Source: Lactococcus garvieae subsp. garvieae (GTDB lineage Bacteria; Bacillota; Bacilli; Lactobacillales; Streptococcaceae). Taken from it: DNA of 64,000 nt. The translations under genes and the position numbers were made by a program. The notes under the pieces were generated by a model. That model saw nothing but the letters and a program-made list of their open reading frames with translations. It made no database searches and had not been told where the DNA came from. The stretch spans positions 1,488,001 through 1,552,000 of the forward strand of contig NZ_CP118950.1 in assembly GCF_029024465.1 (NCBI RefSeq). Reading direction: 5' to 3'. Shown here in pieces: positions 17,687 to 25,613 of this stretch (the first letter of the stretch is position 1; every line of letters begins with the position of its first letter).

Positions 17687-18886
17687 TTAAGAAATTTTGT
17701 TAATTCTATTCATTTTTTGGTTTAATTCTTTAGACATATTAGGTGTGACATGAGTATATATATTATTGGTAATAGTGGATGTTGCGTGACCAACTCTTTG
17801 CATCACCACTTTTTGGTTTATTCCCATTTCTGCTAATAATGAAATATGAGAGTGGCGCATACAATGGCAAGAGAACTGCTTATCTAGCCCCGTTGCTTTT
17901 CCATAATACTTAAAAGATCGGTTTAGATGGCCAATATTATGTGGTTGACCTGAACGAGTACAAAAAATGTATCCATGATTTTTATAACCTACATAAGTAT
18001 TGTCATGATTAGCTTTGAGATACTCTTCGATAATTTCGATTGCTCTATCATTGAGATCAACTTCCCTATAAGAAGATAATGTTTTAGTCGTGGTATGAGT
18101 ATGTTTCGTCACACCCTTAGTATAATCTAAGTTAGTTTCCACTTTAATTATACCTCTTGTGCGGTCATAATTTTCTTCTTTTAACGCAGCTAATTCACAG
18201 TATCTTAAACCAGTTAAAAACAGAAATTCAATAGTTAGAGCTATAAAGTACGTGCGAGGATTCTCAGAACTTCTCATCCTATTTAAGACCTTAGCTAAAT
18301 CTTCCACTGTAAACAGTTTTCGATTCTGCTTTTTTATATCTTCCAAAGTTTTTTTGGAAAGACTTAATTTCACATTCAATGTAGGATCTTTAGAAATAAT
18401 CTCCATTCTCTTTGCAAAATCAAAAATAGATTTACAAGTTAAAAAATAACCTTTTACTGTACCCGATTTTAAATTCAAACTATTAAAAAATACCTGAATT
18501 TGGAAAGTTGTAAATTGTGACATTTCCTGATCTCCAAATTCATCAGCAAAACGTTTTATTTGTTTTCTCCTATTATTTAAGGTCGATGGCTTTAGCCTTT
18601 TACTACAGTCATTTAACCATAAATTAGCTACAGAAGAAAAAGTTAAAGAATTAATATTTAAACTCGAATTTAATATATTTAATTCACTTTGTTCAATTTT
18701 TCGCTTAGCCTTTGTTAACAATATTTTTCTAGCTTTTGTTTTAGCCTGATTTGAATTAGATGTCAAAGTTACAGAAACTTTATCCTCAGATTTTGTAACT
18801 ATATTAAAGTATCTCATACGCCAGAGGAACTTGTTTTTCCGAGATTCTGACCATAAACTTCCTACTTTTATATCTTCAACTTTCAT
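17687..18886 (-). CDS. int: Tyrosine-recombinase integrase of the island
   Basis: 399 aa, phage/ICE-type integrase. The N-terminal part is a basic DNA arm-binding-like region (LWRMRYFNIVTKSEDK and KARKILLTKAKRK) and a SAM-like core-binding domain (about 70-165, FADEFGDQEMSQFTTFQ). The catalytic domain has Arg in LTGLRYCELAALKEENYD, H-x-x-R in HCMRHSHISLLAEMG, then GHATSTITNNIYTHV with His and the nucleophile Tyr. All catalytic residues are present, so it is probably active. It reads towards the left island end, with its stop about 145 nt from the core site. Confidence 0.93.
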   Translation of the reverse strand: MKVEDIKVGSLWSESRKNKFLWRMRYFNIVTKSEDKVSVTLTSNSNQAKTKARKILLTKAKRKIEQSELNILNSSLNINSLTFSSVANLWLNDCSKRLKPSTLNNRRKQIKRFADEFGDQEMSQFTTFQIQVFFNSLNLKSGTVKGYFLTCKSIFDFAKRMEIISKDPTLNVKLSLSKKTLEDIKKQNRKLFTVEDLAKVLNRMRSSENPRTYFIALTIEFLFLTGLRYCELAALKEENYDRTRGIIKVETNLDYTKGVTKHTHTTTKTLSSYREVDLNDRAIEIIEEYLKANHDNTYVGYKNHGYIFCTRSGQPHNIGHLNRSFKYYGKATGLDKQFSCHCMRHSHISLLAEMGINQKVVMQRVGHATSTITNNIYTHVTPNMSKELNQKMNRINKIS

Positions 18887-18946
18887 ATTTCCTACCTTTT
18901 CTTTTGGGAAAAGTGCAGAATAAAAATCATACTTATTATATCATTT

Positions 18947-19165
18947 TTATCTGTATTTTTCCTCGTCTTTTATTTTTAAAAATTCATCAAATGCTGGAAA
19001 CCATACACGTCCGCTCATCCTAAAATAATCCCCTTGCATAAATCGTTTATCTTTTTTCATTTCGCAAATTTTATTTCTAGCGGTAGAAACCTTTATAGAA
19101 TAAAAGTTTGAAATACCTTCAGCATCAATCATCTTCTTATCCACGGTTATTCCTGTTCTACTCAT
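18947..19165 (-). CDS. Excisionase-like small DNA-binding protein
   Basis: 72 aa from the ATG at 19165. A longer frame begins at 19222, but its codons just before this ATG (ATA GGG GGA AGG) are a ribosome site, so the shorter form is chosen. The product has a winged-helix-like pattern (GISNFYSIKVSTARNKICEM, then GRVWFPAFDEFLKI with the usual K-x-x-W of Xis-like proteins). Size and place, immediately upstream of the integrase, fit a recombination directionality factor. Assignment by context and pattern only. Confidence 0.6.
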   Translation of the reverse strand: MSRTGITVDKKMIDAEGISNFYSIKVSTARNKICEMKKDKRFMQGDYFRMSGRVWFPAFDEFLKIKDEEKYR

Positions 19166-19181
19166 CCTTCCCCCTATATAC

Positions 19182-19212
19182 AAAAAAAGAAGGACAAGAT
19201 TTCTCTCGTCCT
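19182..19212 (-). terminator. Terminator/attenuator upstream of the excisionase-like gene
   Basis: Minus strand AAGGACGAGAG pairs with CTTGTCCTT and is followed by CTTTTTTTG. Only about 10 nt separate the T run from the ribosome site of the excisionase-like gene. It would stop transcripts from the upstream island genes just before xis-int, or act as an attenuator. Confidence 0.65.
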
Positions 19213-19346
19213 TAATATTCACCGATTTTATTTTTATATGACAGCAATTATCACTGCCTAAACTAATTTCCTAAATGTTACGTACATAGCCATGTGAGGT
19301 TTGAGAATAATCACTTATTGCTAAGTCACGACCATAGCAGACAAAA

Positions 19347-19562
19347 TTAGGACACAAATTTTTTATATGTTGCTTTAACACGTGTTAAAGTTCGTTCTAC
19401 ATTCAAAAAGCCACAGTCATTACTGGAAGCTTTTATTTTTTGTAGCTGATCTATCTCTTTTTTATACGACAGTTGCAAGGCTGTTCTTTGGTCATAACGT
19501 AAACAACAGTCCATATGAAAATTATCATATATCAAATTGCAACGTCGCTCTATTTCTGTCAA
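19347..19562 (-). CDS. Small hypothetical island protein (71 aa)
   Basis: Not recognised. TTG start at 19562 with GAGAGG seven nt upstream. Helical and charged, with two cysteines near the middle (MDCCLRYDQRT) and a basic C-terminus (VKATYKKFVS). No membrane segment. It lies 13 nt downstream of the BspA-like gene on the same strand. Confidence 0.5.
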   Translation of the reverse strand: MTEIERRCNLIYDNFHMDCCLRYDQRTALQLSYKKEIDQLQKIKASSNDCGFLNVERTLTRVKATYKKFVS

Positions 19563-19575
19563 ATAGTTTCCTCTC

Positions 19576-20439
19576 TTATTCTAAATTATTCAACCAGTTC
19601 TCACTCTCATGAAAAATCCTTTGAATAACAACTTCATCTGAATAATCAATAAAAAAATACCAATATTTCCATTGGTATTTTTTACGTATTTTTTTATTGT
19701 GTTCAAGTAAAGGATATGTATCAGCATCTTTTTTTCCATCAAAGTTTTTCTTTAATTCCGCAGTGCTCCAAACGTTTTTTCCTGTAGGGGATGCTTCTGT
19801 TCCTGTTCCAATATTTTGCCACTTACCTGTATAAATACTATTAGCAGTAATATTAGGTAGCGAAACATCTGATCTTATATTTCCTGATGAATCATAATTC
19901 ATAAATTTAAAAGTTGAGCCAACTGTTAGTTTAGTTAAGCTAGTTGTACCTTGAAGCATCTTGTTCACACCAACATCGTCCATTTTGCTCATATCCCAGT
20001 TGGAAAAGTCAAGCTCAGTTAATAATCCATCCTCAAAAAACAAGAATTGAGCTGTTCCTGTATTCGATACATCAATTAATCCCATATTTTTAACGGATGT
20101 TAACTTAGGAAGTTTCCAAAAAAGACAGTTTAAATCAGATGGGGCTTTGACTGGTCCTGCAATAATGATTGACGTAATTGACGCAGCATAAGGTCTCCAC
20201 GGAATATTGTATTCTCCTCCAGGCCAATTGGACCAATCCCCCTCGCCAATAGTAAGTACCCCTGATGAATTTATTGTCCAACTACTTGTTCCCAACTTTC
20301 CATTAGCTATATCTCCTGCTGCAAAATTTTTATTCTCCTCTTTAATTACTGTATCTGCGAATATGACTCTATTATGAATTACAATATTTCCAAGTAAAAT
20401 AGATACACAGATTAATTCTCTTAATTTTCTTTTTGTCAT
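19576..20439 (-). pseudogene. BspA/DUF285-type surface protein, C-terminally truncated
   Basis: 287-aa frame. It starts with a signal peptide (ELICVSILLGNIVIHNRVIFADT) and continues into a DUF285/BspA leucine-rich region: GTSSWTINSSGVLTIGEG, ITSIIIAGPV, LTSVKNMGLIDVSNT, LDFSNWDMSKMDDVG, LTKLTVGSTFKF and TGKWQNIGTG. Relatives continue after the D-A-x-T-Y block with linker repeats and an LPxTG anchor. Here the frame instead runs through a hairpin-plus-T-run terminator at 19648-19685 and ends after about 45 unrelated residues. There is no cell-wall anchor, so the product would be secreted at best. It looks like a 3'-deleted or frameshifted adhesin gene. Confidence 0.7.
19648..19685 (-). terminator. 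Terminator hairpin inside the 3' part of the BspA-like frame
   Basis: Minus strand AAAAAATACCAAT-GGAAAT-ATTGGTATTTTTTT. A strong intrinsic terminator lying inside an open reading frame, which supports the view that the last codons of that frame are not original. Confidence 0.7.
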
Positions 20440-20779
20440 TTCCGATTCCTTTTTTATTAATTATTTCAAGCCACTCCTTGGAAAGAGTATAACATTTAAA
20501 ATACTTCTATAATGAGAAGTTTCTTTTATGAAATCCCCAAAAAACAAATTGTTAAGAGGAAGCATCTAATCAATTTTAAATAAATATGCCTTCTAGAGTG
20601 ATTGAATTTCACTATTTTTTACCGCTCTTTATTATTTTTTTCAACAGCACTTTAGAGAAATATACAATATAACTATTTCTATTGATTGAATCTTGTCTTT
20701 TTACAAAGAATAATATATAACCAGTAGTTTTTATGATTGTCAATTTATTAAGAAACTCTTCACTAGATTCAAGCGAATC
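20440..20779. other. AT-rich spacer upstream of the BspA-like gene
   Basis: About 340 nt with no open frame I would defend. It holds the presumed promoter of the BspA-like gene and many A/T runs. No repeats or structured RNA recognised. Confidence 0.5.
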
Positions 20780-21187
20780 TATTTACTAGCTTTAATAATG
20801 CAATATCTAAATCAGAAAAAGTCCGTCAACAAATTGATGGTTGCTTATACTTAGATGAATGTTTACGTCAAGAAGGTTTCATAAAGAACACTTGTTATCT
20901 TCCGTCCTGCGATAGTTTTTACTTTTCAAAAAAGTGATTTTTTAATAATTTCAGGTAAATCATTGCTTACTGTTATTTCTCATTATCCTTCATTTTCTGA
21001 AGAAAAATTATTAAAAGCACTGCGTAAGGTTCAAGATGTACAAACTACTTTTCCAAAATTTTTACTAAATTCATGGAATTCTGGAATAGTAAAATACGAA
21101 ATTAATTTTATTGATAGATACATTTTATACTATAGTACAAGTGGTGAAGAGTATAAAGAAATGTACCCTTCTGTAAAGATAAAGTAA
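20780..21187 (+). pseudogene. Possible decayed gene, unrecognised
   Basis: Two open stretches in different frames follow one another: 20782-20937 has no start codon (QANLFTSFNNAISKSEKVRQ then further coding-like text to a TGA), and 20963-21187 has a weak TTG start and ends EEYKEMYPSVKIK. Together they look like one small gene broken by frameshift. No family recognised. A strong terminator follows at 21202-21261, as expected after a gene on this strand. Confidence 0.35.
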
Positions 21188-21201
21188 TAATGTTAATTAG
21201 T

Positions 21202-21261
21202 AAAATTTATAAAAAGAGACAATTTACAACTTAATATTGTGTCTCTTTTTATAAATTTTAC
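21202..21261. terminator. Large bidirectional terminator hairpin
   Basis: AAATTTATAAAAAGAGACAAT and its complement ATTGTGTCTCTTTTTATAAATTT form a stem of about 20 bp with a loop of about 12. Confidence 0.75.
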
Positions 21262-21303
21262 TTACACACATTTGCAATTGCTTGGTTAGTTTTTTGGTTA
21301 GTT
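21262..21303. repeat. Direct repeat unit 1: TTACACACATTT plus GGTTAGTT doublet
   Basis: TTACACACATTT at 21262 followed by two GGTTAGTT copies (21284-21291 and 21296-21303, period 12). The same composite recurs 218 bp on, at 21480-21520. Confidence 0.65.
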
Positions 21304-21434
21304 TTTCTATAATGATGTTATTTAGGCAGTAATAATCATCAAATCACGATTATTTTGCTATAATTATATTATAATAAAACATTATTATTTAAATTAACGA
21401 CAAGCATAACAATCGTTAGAATTCACAAAATAAA

Positions 21435-21466
21435 AAGTCGTTAGAAAATTTCTAACGGCTCTTTAA
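21435..21466. terminator. Terminator-like hairpin between the two repeat units
   Basis: AGTCGTTAGAAA pairs with TTTCTAACGGCT; A run before and a short T run after. Confidence 0.55.
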
Positions 21467-21479
21467 TTTATAGATTTTA

Positions 21480-21520
21480 TTACACACATTTTAAATACTG
21501 GGTTAGTTTTTTGGTTAGTT
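21480..21520. repeat. Direct repeat unit 2: TTACACACATTT plus GGTTAGTT doublet
   Basis: TTACACACATTT at 21480 and GGTTAGTT at 21501-21508 and 21513-21520. Layout resembles the TGCCCAC doublets at the island ends and may mark arm sites of a different, lost integrase. Confidence 0.6.
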
Positions 21521-21723
21521 CTTATTTTTAAAAACCTATAATCGCTTATTTATTAAGGCTCTCCGCCTTTAAATTCATTTTACCATTATTTTATATAAAG
21601 TATACTTCATATAAAATAAGAGTTGACTTAAACTCATAAATATGTAAAAATGAAAAATAGAATAGAATTTTAATTTTAAGTAACTGAGAATGATTTTATT
21701 TTCTATTCATAAAAGATAATGTT

Positions 21724-22299
21724 TTGCTTAATGAGCTAGAAAGACTATATATGATAATTGTAGTAACTTTATTTATTTTGCTTCCTTTTATATTAATAGT
21801 CTTTGATAATTTAACTCAAAAGAGTTATAAAAAGATAAAAGATGTGCCAGTTGATAAAATAAATCTTATTGAATATATTTTTAACAAAGTCATGAACGAT
21901 ATAGAGAACCAAGACTTTGATGATTTAAAAAATTTTTATAGTGAAAAATTACTTCAAAAACATATAAAGAAAGTAACTAAAAATGACGTTAAAGATACAA
22001 AAAGTTACATTAAACATGCAAATTTAGAAGGATCGACAGATTATAAAATAACTAACAAAGGTTTTTCTGTTGTTTTATCATACAAAGCAATCTCCTACTC
22101 CACATTTGACAAAAAAAGATATGAAATATATTGGAGAAGGATTGACTATTTATTTACTCCGTTAGGAAATGGTATCCTCGGAAATGCAGAAGATTACACA
22201 AGATTTCAACAAAAATGGTTTTTTGAAGAAAGAGACAATAAGTTTAAAATAGTTAAAATAAAAAATTATTATTTAAAGACAAACAAAAAAACCTTATGA
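21724..22299 (+). CDS. Hypothetical membrane-anchored protein, Tim44/NTF2-like C-terminus
   Basis: 191 aa. One N-terminal membrane helix (MIIVVTLFILLPFILIVFDN, residues about 10-29) and then a soluble domain. The C-terminal half, with RFQQKWFFEERDNKFKIVKIKNYYL and alternating beta-like segments, resembles Tim44-like/NTF2-fold domains of predicted transport proteins; this is a pattern impression. Start uncertain: TTG at 21724 or the ATG nine codons on. No good ribosome site is visible, so the 5' end may be missing. Strong terminator follows. Confidence 0.5.
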   Translation: MLNELERLYMIIVVTLFILLPFILIVFDNLTQKSYKKIKDVPVDKINLIEYIFNKVMNDIENQDFDDLKNFYSEKLLQKHIKKVTKNDVKDTKSYIKHANLEGSTDYKITNKGFSVVLSYKAISYSTFDKKRYEIYWRRIDYLFTPLGNGILGNAEDYTRFQQKWFFEERDNKFKIVKIKNYYLKTNKKTL

Positions 22300-22314
22300 G
22301 GTTTTTTTGTTTGT
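22279..22314. terminator. Terminator after the Tim44-like gene
   Basis: ACAAACAAAAAAACCT-TATG-AGGTTTTTTTGTTTGT; perfect stem with T run, overlapping the gene end. Confidence 0.85.
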
Positions 22315-22377
22315 CCTTGACTATTTATAAAAGCCATACTTACTGAACTTAACACAATTTTAAGATAAAGCTTTATA

Positions 22378-22572
22378 TTACCATATTTTGCTGTGAGAGC
22401 CGAAATTATCATGGTATTTAGCAGGTGCAAGGGTTAACGTCTCGCGATCAACCACCCGTACATCATGGTCTTCAAGCTCCACAATTATAATATTTTTAAA
22501 TTTATCAGTATCTGCTGTAACTACTATTGCTTTTTGTCCGTTTGATAATGTAATGATATCTCCTTTTTGCAT
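22378..22572 (-). CDS. Small SH3/KOW-like hypothetical protein (64 aa)
   Basis: Starts MQKGDIITLSNGQKAIVV with AGAAAGGATAAATAAG upstream. The G-D-x-I-T-L-x-N-G-x-x-A-x-V pattern is that of small SH3-like barrels often found on phages and islands. A negatively charged middle (VELEDHDVRVVDRETL) and short His-rich end follow. Role unknown. Confidence 0.6.
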   Translation of the reverse strand: MQKGDIITLSNGQKAIVVTADTDKFKNIIIVELEDHDVRVVDRETLTLAPAKYHDNFGSHSKIW

Positions 22573-22675
22573 CTTATTTATCCTTTCTGAAGTACTTCTT
22601 TTTGAGTAAAAAATCCTTTACTGAAATAGTAAACCTTCTTGCTACAAATTTTCCAATCAATACTTAAAATTAAAG

Positions 22676-22864
22676 TTATTCACAATAATTTAAATACTTA
22701 TAGTAGCCGTACATATTCACATAGGTTTGTTTTTTATAACTAGAATCAAATATGTATTCTTTAAAATTAATGTTTTTCCTCATTGTTGCTAATTCATAAT
22801 TTACTAAACTCAATGGTTTTTCAAATATTACTGATATCTGTTGTTTAGTTCTTGCTATTCCCAA
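22676..22864 (-). CDS. Small hypothetical protein (62 aa), TTG start
   Basis: Not recognised. Supported mainly by a near-perfect ribosome site (AAAGGAGGAGGT) five nt before a TTG at 22864. The product is basic N-terminally (GIARTKQQISVIFEK) and aromatic-rich at the C-terminus (YVNMYGYYKYLNY). Confidence 0.45.
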   Translation of the reverse strand: MGIARTKQQISVIFEKPLSLVNYELATMRKNINFKEYIFDSSYKKQTYVNMYGYYKYLNYCE

Positions 22865-22989
22865 ATACCTCCTCCTTTCATTCCTCGTCTATTTTACATT
22901 TATGTATTTTATCAGCCATTCTGTATTCTTCGTAAGTTATATATTCTAAATACATAACAAATTATTATTTCATATCCAAACTAATATAA

Positions 22990-23012
22990 AAATCCCCGAC
23001 GAAGCAGGGAAA
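22990..23012 (-). terminator. Probable tRNA terminator (copy A)
   Basis: Minus strand CCCTGC-TTC-GTCGGGG followed by ATTTTTAT shortly after the tRNA end. The same place after copy B (about 25955-25978) holds a weaker, diverged version. Confidence 0.45.
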
Positions 23013-23023
23013 TCATCTTCATA

Positions 23024-23097
<74 letters not shown>

Positions 23098-23232
23098 TTA
23101 ATAAATAAAAGCTAACAAACTCCACAAAGTAACATTGATCTATATAAGTCCATTACCTTAATGGATGTTATTCAAATACTATCCTCATTGTAGCACACTT
23201 AACTAAATTAACCTAATTTCCCAATAAACGTA

Positions 23233-23385
23233 TTACTTTAAATTCATAAACTTACTTCGAATGATATTATTCTCTACTTCCAATCGTTTCACTTTTTTGA
23301 GTAATTTATTATTAATCCCTCTCAGCTGTTTATTTTCAACTTTAACTTTTTCTTCACATCTCTTCAGTATAAAATTTCTTAACAT
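23233..23385 (-). CDS. Small coiled-coil protein (50 aa)
   Basis: Read directly: AAAGGAGAAAA then ATG at 23385, TAA at 23233. Highly basic and helical with a heptad-like Leu/Val/Ile pattern (KQLRGINNKLLKKVKRLEVE). 33 nt after the Spx-like gene on the same strand, so probably cotranscribed. No family recognised. Confidence 0.5.
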   Translation of the reverse strand: MLRNFILKRCEEKVKVENKQLRGINNKLLKKVKRLEVENNIIRSKFMNLK

Positions 23386-23418
23386 TTTTCTCCTTTTATA
23401 ATTCTATTCTCTATTGCC

Positions 23419-23811
23419 TTAATCATTATTTCTTCTCATGTCTAGTTTTCTATTAATACTTGGGATAAACTGACGTATTTCGCTTCCATTGAAACCTGCA
23501 AATAGTTGATTTTTATCAACAATAATTGGAGTTTGTAGTATTTCCACGTGATCCACGAGGTAATCTATAGCTTCTTCAAATGACATTGCGTCTAAAGTTT
23601 TTATGGTTGCTTTTGTTCTCCCCTTCATTGTACGCCTATTTTTCAAAATATCATCAAATCCACCATCCGTTAATAATAATAGTTTTATCAATTCGTTATG
23701 AGTTATTTTTGTAATTTCGATACATTCTATTGCAATTCTATGAGTTTCAAACCATAAAAGTGCCTGCTTACTAGAAACACAATTTTTTCGCCAATATATT
23801 TTAAGACTAAT
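23419..23811 (-). CDS. Spx/ArsC-family regulator with apparent ATT start
   Basis: 130 aa when read from ATT at 23811. Only a C-terminal 90 aa are open from a standard start (TTG at 23691), which would cut the thioredoxin-like fold in half. The same frame is open upstream and encodes the missing N-terminus: LKIYWRKNCVSSKQALLWFE, matching the Spx start (x-K-I-Y-x-x-x-x-C-x-x-C) but with CxxS. AAGGGAGAG lies 6 nt before the ATT. Later blocks are typical Spx: LLLLTDGGFDDILKNRRTMK, ILQTPIIVDKNQLFAGFN and IRQFIPSINRKLD. Spx proteins bind the RNA polymerase alpha subunit; CxxS forms lack the redox switch. It sits after the csp terminator, so read-through may drive it. Confidence 0.75.
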   Translation of the reverse strand: MSLKIYWRKNCVSSKQALLWFETHRIAIECIEITKITHNELIKLLLLTDGGFDDILKNRRTMKGRTKATIKTLDAMSFEEAIDYLVDHVEILQTPIIVDKNQLFAGFNGSEIRQFIPSINRKLDMRRNND

Positions 23812-23834
23812 AGTACTCTCCCTTGTGCTTTGGT

Positions 23835-23861
23835 TAAAAAAAGCACTCCAAAGAGTGCCTT
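23835..23861 (-). terminator. Terminator of csp copy A
   Basis: Minus strand AGGCACTC-TTTG-GAGTGCTTTTTTT, between csp and the Spx-like gene. Confidence 0.85.
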
Positions 23862-23865
23862 ACAA

Positions 23866-24066
23866 TTAAGCTTTATTAATATTTGTAGCTTGTGGCCCAC
23901 GTTGACCTTCGCCCATATCAAATGTAACTTTTTCGCCTTCTTCAAGTTTTTTGAAGCCGTTACTTTGGATTTCTGAGAAATGTGCGAACACATCTGCTCC
24001 ATCTTCAGCTGTAATGAAGCCAAATCCTTTAGCATCATTAAACCATTTTACTGTTCCTTTTGTCAT
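23866..24066 (-). CDS. csp: Cold-shock protein, copy A
   Basis: 66 aa from the ATG at 24066. One OB-fold cold-shock domain: [16 protein letters not shown] with RNP1 (KGFGFIT), VFAHFSEI as RNP2, and QRGPQATNI at the end. Binds single-stranded RNA/DNA as an RNA chaperone. The protein is identical to copy B at 26231-26431. The ribosome site GAAAGGAAA is about 13 nt from the ATG, rather far. A 5' leader of roughly 85 nt follows a good promoter. Confidence 0.95.
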   Translation of the reverse strand: MTKGTVKWFNDAKGFGFITAEDGADVFAHFSEIQSNGFKKLEEGEKVTFDMGEGQRGPQATNINKA

Positions 24067-24249
24067 AGTATATATATTTCCTTTCAACTAGATTGTAAAT
24101 CATTATGGTTAAAGAAAACATTTAAAATATATAACTTTGACTAAACTTACTTAATACATAGTATCATGCTTATTTGTTTTTGTCAAATTGACATAAAAAA
24201 TCTTCGTTCATGAATGAAATGCCAATAGTCAGAAACTCAACTGGCTTTT
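23872..24249. repeat. Duplicated csp segment, copy A
   Basis: Near-identical to 26237-26618 over the csp gene, its leader and promoter, with a few silent changes in the gene and scattered changes upstream. Part of a larger decayed duplication that also includes the tRNA. Confidence 0.85.
24158..24186 (-). promoter_or_regulatory. Promoter of csp copy A
   Basis: TTGACA (24186-24181), 17-nt spacer, TACTAT (24163-24158) with TG just before the -10. In copy B the -35 has become GTGACA. Confidence 0.75.
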
Positions 24250-24513
24250 GAAGAAATCAACATACGAAGAATCGGTCTTATATGTCAAGGAGACACAAGT
24301 CAACTATAGCATAATTGATAGTAAATACCTAATATAAAATAAAAAAGCTCCAACGCAAGTAGAAAGCTTTTTATTTTAACAAGAAAACACTCACTTTCCA
24401 CAAGAATTGTAAATAGTTTGTATGGTGAGTATTTAATACCTGACGGTAAACCAAGTATAACAGAATAATTGATTAGTGCCTAATCATATTAAATAAATTT
24501 CTATCAGATGTTT
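24250..24513. other. Non-coding island spacer
   Basis: No convincing gene. It includes an inverted repeat AAAAAGCT/AGCTTTTT at about 24343-24374 (loop about 16 nt) that could be a weak terminator. Confidence 0.4.
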
Positions 24514-24816
24514 TTACTGCCATTTACGTTGTAGTGTATGAGAGATTTTGTCAATAACTGCCCAAAATAGTTTTTTAGATAATTCTATGTAATGATTAAA
24601 GAAGTTTTTAAGGCTTTTTAAATTAAAATCTCTTAAAGAAATTTTATATTCGTCAATATAATTTATAAATAAACCTAAAATTATCAACAATATAACTAAT
24701 ATAATATATATAATTGTTCTTTTTAATATTTTTTTATTTCTTAACTTTAGATAAAAAACTCTCCATTTTGGATCGTGTCTTCTTTTTCTATAAAACTCAT
24801 AATCATATGGTGGCAT
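24514..24816 (-). CDS. Hypothetical single-pass membrane protein (100 aa)
   Basis: Basic N-terminus (YEFYRKRRHDPKWRVFYLKLRNKK), then one strong membrane helix (IIYIILVILLIILGLFINYI, about residues 35-54), then a helical C-terminal tail. ACAGGGGT lies before the ATG. Topology by charge: N-terminus inside. Not recognised. Confidence 0.55.
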   Translation of the reverse strand: MPPYDYEFYRKRRHDPKWRVFYLKLRNKKILKRTIIYIILVILLIILGLFINYIDEYKISLRDFNLKSLKNFFNHYIELSKKLFWAVIDKISHTLQRKWQ

Positions 24817-25613
24817 CTTTACCCCTGTAATATTTGATAGTTAAAGTATATCATATTCCCCCCTGAAAAAAACATACACTAAAAAAATGATTATTCATTT
24901 TATATTTGCTTAGAGGGAAAATCAATTATAGGTTAAGAAACAACAATAATGAATATAGATTTCTTCTTATTTATTCTATTCAATTTCACAGATATTATTA
25001 AAAATACTTTATTATTCTTCAAACATAAAAGCCTCTTGATATACATATATACATAACAAGAGCCTAAGACAGATACAAAACTGTAAGTAAAGCTTATCTC
25101 AATTGTTGGTGATTGTATGGCTGTCCGACACATTAAATATAGCATAATAGTTTGACTATACGAACTTTACAAAAAGACACCCAATATGCGAAGGTGTCTT
25201 TTCTGATGAATAGCCTAGTTATAATTACTCGTCATAACTAGAGTCCGTATTTGAGGTCAAAACTTCGTGGCAGTGAAGTAACGCCTACGAACACTCTTAC
25301 TATAACACTAATAGTCTCATTAACCTAATGATACAAAAAAAGCACCATCAAATGAGGTACTTATGAAAAAGATTCGACTCTTTTATTCTATTTTCTATAA
25401 CTTAAATTAAACTAAAAACTACACTGGCAAGGTGTAGTTTCATGATATATATTAACATTTTTTTATTTCTGCCAATAGTATTATATCAAAATATAAATAT
25501 ATTTTGAAAATCTTAGCCACTTATACAAATTCAAAAAAATAGCCACAAACTCAATTAAAATATCAAAATTTCTCTTAAATAATGGTATAATACCAAGCAA
25601 CAAGGAGATAAAA
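24817..25613. other. Non-coding stretch with terminator and repeat remnants
   Basis: About 800 nt without a defensible gene. It contains the hairpin at 25171-25203 and downstream text (to about 25335) that is a diverged copy of 26686-26880: shared blocks include TCTGAT-AATA, CTAG-TATA and TATAACACTAATA. The 25614 gene's promoter probably lies in 25480-25600. Confidence 0.5.
25171..25203. terminator. Bidirectional terminator hairpin
   Basis: AAAAAGACACC and GGTGTCTTTT arms with a 12-nt loop; a related hairpin lies at 26686-26727. Confidence 0.7.

Noticed and set aside
23866-24087. 73-aa version of the cold-shock protein starting at TTG
   Set aside because: The first seven codons cover the ribosome site; all cold-shock proteins start at the M-T-K-G position.
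24933-25145. 70-codon open frame on the minus strand in the island
   Set aside because: No ribosome site, odd composition, and it overlaps repeat-like AT-rich DNA; not listed as a gene.
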